Source of the DNA: Monilinia fructicola
Lineage: Eukaryota > Ascomycota > Leotiomycetes > Helotiales > Sclerotiniaceae
NCBI GenBank assembly: GCA_008692225.1
Contig: VICG01000013.1
Span: 1,178,001 to 1,242,000 of the forward strand
Length of the DNA: 64,000 nt
Direction of reading: 5' to 3'
Translations under genes and position numbers: made by a program
Part shown: positions 1 to 10,437 of the stretch, piece after piece
Layout: each line of letters begins with the position of its first letter
Position numbering within the stretch: position 1 is the stretch's first letter
The notes under the pieces: model-generated
Databases searched by the model: none
What the model saw: only the letters and a program-made list of their open reading frames with translations
Told to the model about the DNA's origin: nothing

Positions 1-924
1 AATACTCACCATAACCTAATCCAATAACCCATGGTACTGCAGCTGAGGATACGAAAGGGTTCATAGGGTCAAGGCAAGCCCAAATCACAATTCCCTGAAT
101 TTTCTTAGCAGACTCTACAATCGCGATAACCATCAACACATACCACGAATACATCAGCAAAGAATTCAATGAAGAACAGGTACCCATATGACTGGGTCGC
201 TCCTGGGAAGGAGCAAAGAATACTTCCTGGTCCACCCGGTGAATTCAAACTCAAGCCCTTAGCATGGTACTCTGCAGCAAGTGCTGTCAGCTGTGGATAG
301 TATTGTCCGACGAGTAGCATAGCTGCCACAAATGAGCCGAAAACTTGAGCGAAGATATATTGAGGAACCTTTTTCCATGGGAACTGAAACGAATTAGCGA
401 CCGTCAATATAAAAATAGCGGCCCCGGAAACGTACGCCCAGCCATACGGCACATGCGATCGTTACTGCTGCATTGAAATGTCCCCCCGAAGTACTGCCAC
501 AAGTTCTAATGAAAATCAGCGGATGAGGTAATGACAACATCCTGACAGCACCAAGTTCAACCTACATGATAGCAAAAGCGATCCCAATGGCAAAGGCCCA
601 GCCAATCTGGAAAACTGATCCTAGCCCTGGATCCCCAGGGTTGAGGAAAAATGATGCACACGATGCGATCCCCGGATAACTACGAACGACTGTCAGTAAA
701 TGTTTCCATTTTTCTCTTCTCTCGACTTACACGAAGAAGAAGACACCCATCGCCTCCGCGGCCATTTCCCGCATCCATCTTGGCCTAGAATTTTCGAAGT
801 CTAACTTGCGTTGCGATACTGGCTTCGGCGCCACGACATGTCTCTTGGCATGGCGCTCTACTGCTTCCGTGTAGCCAATCTCTAATTCCCCTTGACGAAG
901 ACGACTTGGATCATTATTCGACAT
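1..924 (-). CDS. Aquaporin (MIP family), 5' part, runs off window
   Basis: Membrane water/small-solute channel. The start is the ATG at 924 (MSNNDPSRL), chosen because the upstream in-frame Met at 957 gives an unlikely hydrophobic leader. Five exons can be joined in frame: 924-731, 679-566, 505-436, 383-144 and 94-10, with introns of 50-60 bases and GT/AG ends; the next donor (GTGAGT) is at 9-4. Exon 1 ends in the first membrane span (EAMGVFFFV), and exon 3 carries the first pore motif as SGGHFNAAV, so NAA stands where most aquaporins have NPA. Exon 5 reads WACLDPMNPFVSS before the second pore loop, which lies beyond the left edge. Spacing of the hydrophobic spans fits the six-helix MIP fold. 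The fungal subfamily is not assigned. No frame break is seen in this part. Confidence 0.85.
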
Positions 925-1874
925 TATGTAACGAATGAAGAGCAGCAATTTGACCAAGCTGTAGTAGCGAAAGTGGCAATGGACCAGATATATGGATTGT
1001 CAATCTGAAGTGTGGTGTATGGGTTGAAATATGTACAGCAAGTTGCCAATAAAACATATAGTATGCTGCCTAATTTCTGAATGAGGAAGCTGGCAGTTAA
1101 AGATAACTCGGGCAGATGGGCTAGTGTTTAAATATGGATTTGCCACCTGTAGGTTGCACTGGAAGAAAATACCTAGACTTGTTTTGAAATAGGCATGAAA
1201 AGCTGCTCGTTTTGGCTACATGGCGAGAGACTTCACCAGGAGATGATCAACGAGGTCAGAAATCCCATCGTTGAGCATCAAAACTCATCTTTGATTGGCA
1301 CGATAAAACTCGGAACAGCTCCTTGCAGCCAATCAAATTAACTCCAGGTCGAATTGCCTAAAGGAGTCCGGAGCGTTTGCGACTTTTCGCTTGTATGCAT
1401 GCTTATAGGAGCGGAGTTTTTCTCACTTACACCGAGAAAGATATAACATCTTTGAAATCGCCTCAAAATCTGCATTGTTCTCAGGCTACACTATGTCAAA
1501 CTTAAGCATATCGTTAGAGAATTTTGAAAATGTCAGGCCCGAATTTGGACAACAGTTTCATCTCGGAATGGTGTACCTGTGCGCCATAAACGCCACACAT
1601 ATACCTGTACCTCAGAACAGCAGGTACTCCAGCTTGAAAATCGATTGATTCATAAGCATTACGATAATTTTGTATCACTGAGTAGCATCATATTGAAGAA
1701 AGAGGATGTATGACCTTTATTCCTGTTCTTCCTCTTCCCATCTTCAGTTACACAATCCCTACCCACTCAATCACATCTTCATGTTGTCAACGCTTCATCT
1801 TCAATTCTTCAGAAGGTATTTAAAAAACACATTTCCGGAAGCGAAAATATACCCTCCCAAACCACATCTTGGAA
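925..1874. other. Intergenic, upstream of aquaporin
   Basis: About 950 bases with no open frame I can support. It should hold the aquaporin promoter at its left end. No repeat or RNA gene was recognised. Confidence 0.5.
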
Positions 1875-1982
1875 ATGAAATTTACCTCCATCCTAGCATC
1901 TTTTTTGGTTATCTTCCAGGCCGCACTGATTATTCCTGAACATCATTCATTCTCATTTCAGCTCGTTTACTTGAAGATCTAG
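1875..1982 (+). CDS. Possible tiny secreted peptide (35 aa)
   Basis: ATG at 1875 opens a 35-residue frame ending at TAG 1980-1982. It begins MKFTSILASFLVIFQAAL, a textbook secretion signal (Lys, then a hydrophobic core, then Ala), followed by IIPEHHSF. A TATTTAAA-like box lies about 60 bases upstream. It ends 17 bases before the convergent stop of the zinc-finger gene on the other strand. Too short to be certain: it could be the first exon of a longer effector-like gene, a decayed remnant or chance. No family is recognised. Confidence 0.25.
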   Translation: MKFTSILASFLVIFQAALIIPEHHSFSFQLVYLKI

Positions 1983-1999
1983 TAAATTTTCTGCTTTGG

Positions 2000-4900
2000 T
2001 TACGTTTTGTCCTCGCCACCTCGGGAGGAGAGAGCATATCGTCTGCGTCTGAATTCTCGACTTCTTTTCGAGGGGCTTTCTTGTAGCGAGGCTTGCCATA
2101 TTTGGGGTTGTTAGCCATCATGTCATCGTATGGACCGAAGATGCGAGTGTGGAAGGGGACGAGCAGCGACGAAAACAAATATACTTACTTTCATCGACGT
2201 TTAGAGAACCGTTCGATAGCAGATTTCTTGCTTGGGTCAGGTCCTGTGATCTCCCGTTCTTGGACAAAGCCGGTGGAATTTCTGGCTCATGTACTGGCTC
2301 ATCTTGTGTAGGCTTGGGATGCGCCGTGCGCTGGTGGCGGCGTCTTTCTCCAGCATTTGTAAATACCGTTTTACAAACCCCACACTCGAGTGAACAGACA
2401 TCTGACACTTTTAATCAACATGAACATCAAGTTTTATTGATTTGAGACTCACTTTTTGTGATATGGCGAGTCAAACTCGGAATATTACGAAATAAGCCAC
2501 CACAGTCGTCGCACTTTGGCCTACTACTCATGACTGCATTTTCGATTCTCTTCTGCACGGATTCTTCCTGGCGATTATCTGGGACCTTAGTTTGTAATTC
2601 TGTGGCAAAGCTGCGAATAATGGCTTACTTGTTGGATGGTTTTTGGTACACTGGTGCTTGTGCCCGTCCTCGTCATTCTTGAATTTTCTGTTGCAATCTT
2701 TACAAGTAAGAATACATTTATCTGGCAGGTTGCGTTAGACCTAGCTGTTTACTTCGTTCAAAATTGGCATACCTTTTTCCAAGTGACGGTCCAAACTTCG
2801 TTTGTCAACAAAATTAGACCCGCAACGCCCACATTTCGATTCCGTAAATTCGATAGAGGTGACCTCTAAAATTTGCGGCTCAATGGTGTTTTGAGGTGCC
2901 CCTCTAATAGTCGGTATTAGGTCACCACCCACCACACTTTCCTGGCGGTTCGGTGGGCGGTATTCGTCATGCTCATCTCTGTTGTGCTTCCGCATAGTAT
3001 GTGCTCTACGGAAAACTTTACCGCAATGTGAGCATTTAGTACAACTTCCTATTCGAATGGTCAGCTAATATACAAGAAGGTATTGAATTGCAATATACTG
3101 TTCTTTTCATGCCTGCGGAGGTTGGATGTAGTAGGGAATGTTTCATCACACTCATCACACCTTGGAAGGGGTTGCTTTTCGCTTTGCTTGAGTTGCGGGA
3201 CGTCTTCAATGCTCTTGGGAGTGTCTGTAGTCTTATTTGACCTGAGTGCCTTGGCTTCTATATCCGTACGAGAGTTTCCTGTGCTGTTGTCGTCGACTAA
3301 TTGAATAGAGCCTAGGTTTTCCGCGACTTCCATTATGCGACTGGAAACGACTTCAGATGATCTCTTTGGAAATACCATTATCTTGCTGTAATTTGCACTA
3401 TCCCTTCCTGCGGTAGTCTCAATTACAAAATTTTGCCTCTGTACCACTGCGTCATCTTTGGGATTGCAAACGGTCTTGGCATCGTAGATGTGAAATGACG
3501 CATAAATCCAGTTACTGCCACTTTTGGATCCACTTGAAATTTCATCAATTGTGATTCCACCCATGGATGTCGTTCCAATTGGATATATTGCGAATTCGTA
3601 CCAAGATTTTGTCACAACAGACTCGGCCTTCAAGGTCAAGGCGGTCTGGAAGATTTCTTCTAGATGTGCTTTTCTATCTTTCCAACATTCTGGATGCTCT
3701 CCCCAGGTATGAAACAATCCATCTTTTACACTGTCTGTTTTCTTTGCAAACAATGGAGCAATGGCGTTGGAAAGCCTCACTGCAAAATCCTTGGCTCTTC
3801 TGGGTATCGAATCTTTCTTGAACCAACGCCCCTCCATAATTTTGCGATGAGCTGCCATATCCAAGCTATAAAGCCTGTCATTACCGTCTGCGAAATTAGT
3901 TCTTGATTCAACTTCTAGTGGCAAGACACTCACCTATACTGGAGATAATGTGTCTATAATTTGAGAGAAGGAGAGTATTCGAAGGTTCGAAGTTGGGGAA
4001 CTTTGACATAAATACCCAATCTCTCAGCGCAGCCAATACAAGTACTCTAATGCAGATTTGTGCGTTAAACTTCTTCATGATGGTCTTGACATTTCTTCTG
4101 CCAACAGCAGTTTCGATGTCGCTACGAAAAGCCGAATGTACGAGGTTGCGCAAGTCACTTGATATTGCAAATATCTTAGGGAAAGGTAGCGGATCACTAC
4201 TGCACTGGTAAGTAATCGAGGAGAGATCAAATTTTATCTGGTCCATCGCGTCATCAATGGTATCATGCCCAAGATGCAGGCTTCCTGGCAAATTTAAATC
4301 AGCGAATGTTGCGAATTTGTGCATTTCTCTATTTTCTTTTGTCAATCGGTATATTTCTTCAAGATCCTCGAATTGCCGAGTCTCCAAGGAAATATTTGCA
4401 TAATCTTGCTGGGACTCTCGATCTTCTTGGCGAATTTTTCGTGCTTCATTCAGGTGCTTTATCTGTGCCTTCAGATCTCTGATTGTTTTTTGGGCTTCAG
4501 CTTCCTTTATACTGAATTTTTCGACCTCTTCTTGCCAGAGTTCTTGAATCTGAGCTATTTCACGATTGTATCTGTTTTCCTTTGATCTTAAGCATTCCAT
4601 CCAATTTTCTTCATTTATTTCTTGGTGTTCCGAATCAGACGGCAGCGCTCGAGGTACACCTCGGATGTGCTCCTTACCATCGCAGTTTTCAAATACGGCT
4701 GGGACTTCAGCTAAGTTGGCTACTGGTGTCTGTGTAGGAAGCCGGCGTTTCGTGGTTCCACCCGCAGCGGTATCCTTTACGGCCTTTGTAAATAGCTCAT
4801 CCTGCGAATTAGATTCAGCAAAATTTCGTGTTGTTCAGAAGGCATTACGTTACTCTACTCGAGCGATGTTTCTTTGAGTTAGGGCCGTCATCTGATTGCT

Positions 4901-5336
4901 CCAGCGACTTACTACGCTTGACCCCCTTTTTATCTCCCACTTCCAGAGGAAGGTGTCTCGAATGGCCTGCGATTTCTGTTTTCTCTTCGCTATCTCTCAT
5001 AAATCTTATCACACTTTGACTTTCATTATCACTAATATGCTGGTCAACTCGTGCTGCAATGGCTTCGTGCATCTCGCCGGTGAGTTTAATCATATAAGCG
5101 GAACCTTTGGTCAGTATATGAGCGATTAATCTAGGATTTTCAGCATCCTCATTATCATCGCCATACTTTCGCCATAGCTCTGTCAGGCGGTTTTTCACTA
5201 CATCAGGATTGGAAATTCTGCGCAATGAGGCCATGAATTTGAACGCATCTTCTTTGAGTTCGACATTTTGCTGCTTACAGAAATTAATCCAAGCAAGCAG
5301 CTCAATCTCCTCCGTAGACAAACGACTGACAACCAT
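2000..5336 (-). CDS. Multi-zinc-finger protein, 981 aa, eight exons
   Basis: Probable nuclear nucleic-acid-binding protein of unknown role. Start ATG at 5336 (MVVSRLSTEE). Exons 5336-4854, 4801-3934, 3887-3099, 3048-2773, 2721-2629, 2578-2453, 2407-2189 and 2091-2000 join in frame to 982 codons including the stop. Residues 1-160 form a helical domain I do not recognise ending in a basic stretch (GPNSKKHRSS). Residues around 200-290 are predicted coiled coil (QELWQEEVEKF, RDLKAQIKHL). A central globular region follows. The C-terminal third has about six C2H2/C2HC fingers: CDECDETF, CSHCGKVF, CGRCGSNF, CKDCNRKF, CDDCGGLF and CGVCKTVF. The tail is Arg/Ser-rich and NLS-like. Introns 3-7 are all phase 1 and separate the fingers. 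The last acceptor (GGCAAG, preceded by a GCTAAC branch site) is the weakest junction; an alternative would end the gene at 1930. Divergently paired with the Hsp70-like gene. No homologue named. Confidence 0.75.
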
Positions 5337-6100
5337 ATTTGGAATCAAGATCTTATAACTCAATAAGTGTTTCAATTCGTGAGTATGGACCAAGGGACAT
5401 GCGGAGATATAAATCCAATACTTTGTTGGATTCCAGCCATCATGCATTTTGGTTGATTCCCGGATTTCTTATTTTCGATTACCCAAAGATTGTAAAATAT
5501 GACATATTTTCTGACAGAATAGGTAGTGAAGGTTTTCGTCATAATTAGCTGAAAAGGGTGGCGTCTCCTGCAGCAACCCATTTTGCTCCCGAGCGTCCGA
5601 CAGGAGGACTCCTCCTGTCGGATTAAAGCTCCCACGCAGAAGAGAAAACACCCCCTGAACGATATAAAAATCGGCTCGGACCCTAGCAATTCACCTTCCA
5701 TTTTGCTACTATTGGGATAACATCATACTTACTTTTTCGGTTGACTGGTCATATGAATTTCTTTCTGCTTCGCCGAGGGTTGCTATTGGTTGCCCTGGAA
5801 ATGGAACCTTATCAAGCACGCAGTATTTGTTATTACTTCTACAAGATTCCGTTTATAATTAAGCAGAGTAGAAGTTCAGCTGATTATAATTACTTTCGTT
5901 TGCAAAGTCAGAATGAGGTCCGAGAGCCTTAATAGAAAGACGGGAGGCTTCCGCTCCTTGAATTTGAAAGCAAATGTGCTTATACTACGCCGATGAAATG
6001 ATATATATGCACATCTCTCTTTCACAGCCTACGAAATTTGATAGGTCTATCACTATCACTCATTGAAACAAAAATCCTTCAAGTTTCTGTAAAGTCAAGT
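5337..6100. promoter_or_regulatory. Divergent promoter of zinc-finger and Hsp70-like genes
   Basis: A 764-base gap between two divergent starts (5336 minus, 6101 plus). It contains a perfect inverted repeat at 5596-5622 and no supportable gene. Transcription start sites cannot be placed from sequence alone. Confidence 0.5.
5596..5622. repeat. Perfect palindrome, 13-bp arms, 1-base spacer
   Basis: The left arm TCCGACAGGAGGA (5596-5608) is followed by a single C and then its exact reverse complement TCCTCCTGTCGGA (5610-5622). It lies 260 bases upstream of the zinc-finger start and 480 bases upstream of the Hsp70-like start. It could be a dimeric transcription-factor site or a cruciform-prone element; no known factor site is assigned. 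Confidence 0.9.
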
Positions 6101-8732
6101 ATGGCAACGAGAGAAGGTCCTTTTGGTTCGAAGAACCGTAGTGCATCCAGACGAGCCTTGTCAGCTCGAAATGCAAGAACCGCACAAAATGATGGCACTG
6201 AATCAATGCACTCCTCCCTCTTGAATGGTGGTTCTACTGCTCAACGCAACTCAAATTTTAGTATGAAAAATATTAAACCTACAGAGAAAATTGTCATTGG
6301 TTTAGACTACGGCACAACATTCACATCCGTCTCGTATAGTATCGTTCCAATCAATGGTGGCAATATCAAAGGCTCTGCCAATAGTGTTATGAGTGTAACA
6401 AGCTGGCCAATGGATGGGGAAGATGGTGAAAGAAGACAAGTTCCAACAGAAAGTTGGTATTCATCGGAACCAGTTGAACGTCATTTGGATGATGCAGATA
6501 GAGTCCTCGATCAAAACTTATTTGATTCGTTTGAAGGACAGCATCCCTTGATGCTCGGCGGGGCAACGGGGGAAACAATGCATGATCCCGAGGACTCAGA
6601 AATGGAAGATGAGCTTTATGTAGACTTTCTGTGGGGGTATAGCGTACCATATCAGATGTACAAGGCAAATTCAACACGGAGTCAGAGACGCTTGGTAAAA
6701 AGAGCTAAATTGATGTTGGTGGAAACTGAGCACACTAACGAGGATAGAAAGGGGCTTCGAGGGACCTTGATCGGCCTTCTCAAAGAAGGTATTATACGCA
6801 GGCATGGAAAAAGATCGAAGACCGAGTCTGATATGTGGGATGCAGTTGATCCTATATCAGATTACCTGGTGAAAGTTTTGCAGCACACTAAAGACCAATT
6901 GAAAATCCTTCATGGCTTAACTGATCAAACGCCTGTGGATTTTGTCATGACTGTTCCGACTGTCTGGTCGCCAGAGGCTTCTCGTGTACTCCAAACTTCC
7001 GTCAAAGCAGCTATCCAAGCAACTGCTTTGGGAAAGCCTGGTGGTAATACTGCCGACAATATTTTTCTCATTTCTGAGCCGGAGGCTGCCGCCACATTTC
7101 TGTTAGAAAGCTCGGAGGATATATCTGTAGGTTTTCCCCCCTACGAATGTGTTTTGGTATTTTTCTAATATTCGTGTAGCTTGGTGAGACGTTCATCATT
7201 GCTGACTGCGGTGGTGGTACTGTCGATGTCGTTACTTATGGAGTTAGCAATCGCTATCCCCTACGTCTAAAAGGAGAAAGTATTCAACCTATCGGTGAGT
7301 CGAGTCAAAATATCTACCTGTATAAATTCTCGAAACTTATTGGTGTGCCAGGGGACAATTGTGGATCTAGTTATCTCAACGATCGCTACAAGGATATGTT
7401 GCTCAGCCGACTTCAGGATGAGGATTACCTGCTCAAGAATGGCGAAACTCTTGAAGCAATTGTAAACCGATTGATCCCTAACTTCGAGAATGAATACAAG
7501 AGACGGGTGAATGTGACGAAACGAGTTGGTCACAGGGTTTATATCGCAGGTTTACGCAGTGACGAACAGATGAATCGCGTTGGTCTAGCAGAAAAAGCGT
7601 TTCGAGACGAACAATCTACTCATGAATAAGTATGTGCTTCTCTTCCGGTCTATGATTGCCCTGAATTAAAATCTTCTCAGAAGTGACTATGAAGAGATAT
7701 TCGGACCCCTCCTAAAGCGTATCTCGGCATTGCTGGAAAACCAGATTAACCAGGCTGTGGCAAAAGGTCTCGTGGTCAAGGTATGCGACAAGGCTTCTTG
7801 ATCTACAGTTTCATTGCTGAGTATTCGAAGAAAGTATTTCTTGTCGGTGGTTTTGGTGCATCTCCTTCTTTGAGAAGCCATCTCGAACAATGGCTTCAAA
7901 GAAAATCGGAGGCTCTTGATTTCAACATTGGATTAATAGCCGACAAGCGTAAATGGTGAGTTTGGCATCCTTTCTCCCTAAGTAAGCTAATGAATTCAAA
8001 GCATCACAGCAGTAGCATCCGGGGCTGTTCTTCGTGCTTTGGACAAGAAAAATGGACCAGAGCGCATATCGCAGTCAAGCTACGGCTTTCTTCGTTATGA
8101 GTTATGGGAGCCTCAAAGGTGGCATGGACACAAAAAAGCCAAGGAGCCGGAGGCAAATGAATTAGATGGGGAGAAATATGTGCCCACGGTTGATTATTTC
8201 ATGGTAAAGGTAATTAATTGCCCTAACAGAAATACAGAAACTTCAGCCCATCTTAACATTTGGTAGGGTCACTCCATTCGTTCAAATCATCAATTTGAAC
8301 CGTTTTTTACATATCACACTTTCGCAATTGACGAACCACAATTTCTCTGCGAGGAACTTCTTTATGTATCCGATACCGCTACCGAACCCCATTATAGTCC
8401 TAAGAACGTAAGAAATGCTGGTCAGTAGCCATGTCTCCCGCTTGCATCACGAGATTCTTAGTGTGCCAACTATTACATCAATAGATGCTCAGATTGCCGG
8501 CCGCATCATTGTAGATATGACATTTCTCCGCGACAAAGGAATCATCAAGCCTGTGTATGCGAAGAACGGTAAAGAGGGAGTGGAGCACTACAGGGTGGAA
8601 TATGAATTGGTCGCGATAGTTGCAGGGAGAGCGCTCAGATACGAAGCGAGATATCCCGCTGGAGAGGAAGGGAAAGTCTTGGGAAGGGGACAGTTCTGTA
8701 TTGCAGCAGCTTTTCGGGAGGGAACTGCTTAG
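6101..8732 (+). CDS. Hsp70-like ATPase (actin-fold), about 756 aa, one frame break
   Basis: Cytosolic Hsp70-superfamily protein of the divergent fungal type. Start ATG 6101 (MATREGPFG) after an in-frame upstream Met at 6038 judged to be leader. The nucleotide-binding motifs are visible: phosphate-1 loop IGLDYGTTFTSV (about residue 65), TVPTVWSPEA, EPEAAA, phosphate-2 ADCGGGTVDV, and adenosine motif VFLVGGFGASPSL. Proposed exons: 6101-7126, 7180-7294, 7352-7629, 7681-7780, 7831-7955, 8002-8209, 8267-8407 and 8454-8732. Exon 3 needs one base fewer: the A5 run at 7592-7596 shifts the frame into a stop at 7627-7629, while dropping one A restores a frame running into the next exon with the correct phase (…LLMN then SDYEEIFGPLLKRI). 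The last acceptor (CACGAG) is weak. An acidic insert lies between the first motifs (residues 100-190). The canonical substrate-binding domain is not obvious. Confidence 0.8.
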
Positions 8733-9430
8733 GTTGGACTATGGTTCTCTGGAGTGGTCTTTGAGAATATAAGGTAGTTTGAGGTCGCCGAGAAATTATC
8801 AATATTCTTATCCCCTCTAGATCTTCTTAATTCCTTCATCTGCTTCTCTTGTTGCATATGTCACATAGTTTTGCAGCTGTATTATCAATCCCGCACGCCC
8901 TTTTACGATTCATGATTCAAACTTAAATACCCCGCACTACTTGTTTTCATTACTCGTCCCTGAATTCGATCATTGGCACTCACATTCCCTCCCCACCAAC
9001 AATTTTCCGTCCAACAGGTCCGTCACGTCTGAAATGTTGCATGTCTGATTTTTTTCCCCCACCATATAGTTCCAATGCCAACATGATCAATGCTACTCGA
9101 GAGTTGAGACACCTAACCCATCGATCCATCCATCCTGTACAGATGCACACATGCACTAATTAATTAGTCCCTAACGCCAAACTGTTTCAGATCCTGATCT
9201 CAGACCTCTTTCCTATCGACAGTTTCTAGTCAGGATAGGTAGATCTGGGGTTGTTGTATGCTTTGTTTGTTTTGTTTGCTTTTATTCATATCATCCTGTA
9301 TTGTGTCGCTTAGACTTACTTGAATGTACAGTATTTGAGATTGGAGATAGTAATGAACATAGGATTCCTACCTCCATACCTTTAGTAATCTAATTCCAAG
9401 GTACTGTATAGGATAGATGCATTAGATACA
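8733..9430. other. Intergenic, 3' of Hsp70-like gene
   Basis: About 700 bases of mixed composition with no frame, RNA gene or repeat that I can support. It grades into the AT-rich block at its right end. Confidence 0.5.
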
Positions 9431-10335
9431 CCCTAAGAAGAAAAAGGAAAATCATTACTACTTTTTCTCTTAATCTTTCTTTTAATAAGCCAGAACGAAG
9501 AGTTATTAAGATTATCTAATTAAAGTAATTAGGATATCTTAAAAAGAAAAGAAGAGGAAAAACCTTATTATAAAGGTACCGCGTATTAATATACGAATAC
9601 TATAAGTTATAATACTATAGTAGAATCTAGGTATAAGGGACTACGTTATATTAGGATTTCTTAATATATAGAATATTTATTTTAATTCTAATAATTTTTA
9701 TATAAGGGAATAGGATTTTTTTAACTTTAAGAGATTATAAGATAAATTATAACGAGTTTCGTATAAAATTAACGATCTTATTAATTACTATATTAAGATT
9801 AGTAAGGAATAATTTAAATAGTAATTTATTATATAATCTTTTTTTAAAAATTACTTAAAGTATTTAAAAATATAACTAAGTTTAATTATATAAATTTTAT
9901 TAATATTTTAATATTTAATTTAATAATATAAGAATCTTAAATATATAGAATTTAATTAATTAAATTTTTTAATCCTTTATAACTAGGTTCTATTATATTA
10001 AGATTCTTTATTATCTTATCGCCTTAGTTTTACTACGTATTAAATTAATATAAAAATAATAATAGTAATAATAATAATAATATAGATTATTAATAGTATT
10101 TAAATAAATAATTAAGCTTAATTATATAAATATCGTTAATGTTTTATATATAGGATTTTTAAATATATAAGATTTATTTAATTAAATTTTTTAATCCTTT
10201 AAAATCAGGTTCTATTATATTATATACTAGTAAAAAACTAATATTAAAACAAAAACGTCGAGTAACTACCTAGGTACCTAATTAATAATATAAGAAATTA
10301 ACTTAGGAAGTTAATTTGTATAAAAAATCGTTAAA
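9430..10335. repeat. AT-rich, RIP-like repeat relic
   Basis: A 0.9-kb block of nearly pure A/T with almost no CpG or open frame. It contains two diverged copies of one unit: AGTATTTAAA…TTAATTATATAAAT at 9859 and again at 10095 (period 236). Both continue into AATTAAATTTTTTAATCC and then GGTTCTATTATATTA. A third, weaker match starts near 9650. This is typical of an old transposon fragment after repeat-induced point mutation. The family cannot be named. Confidence 0.6.
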
Positions 10336-10342
10336 ATATAAA

Positions 10343-10437
10343 TGCAACTGCCGTGAATCGAACACGAACCTCCACCTCGCTTTGGTCGTTGGACGACCTA
10401 TGGAAGGGTGGAATCCTAACCATTGGACCACAGAAGC
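10343..10437 (-). tRNA. tRNA-Gly(UCC) with intron
   Basis: Read on the minus strand. Internal box A TGGTCCAATGG and box B GTTCGATTC are present. The D stem GTCC/GGAT, the anticodon stem CCACC/GGTGG and the T stem TCGTG/CACGG (one wobble) all fold. The anticodon loop starts CTTCCA, giving anticodon TCC (Gly). About 23 bases follow at the usual intron site (after position 37) before the 3' half of the stem. T runs that can stop RNA polymerase III lie just downstream. Oddity: the acceptor stem GCTTCTG against CAGTTGC has two adjacent U·U mismatches at pairs 3 and 4, so function is not certain. It sits directly beside the AT-rich relic. Confidence 0.75.

Noticed and set aside
9430..10335. CRISPR-like or centromeric array
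   Set aside because: Only two to three diverged units with no regular spacers; AT decay fits RIP.
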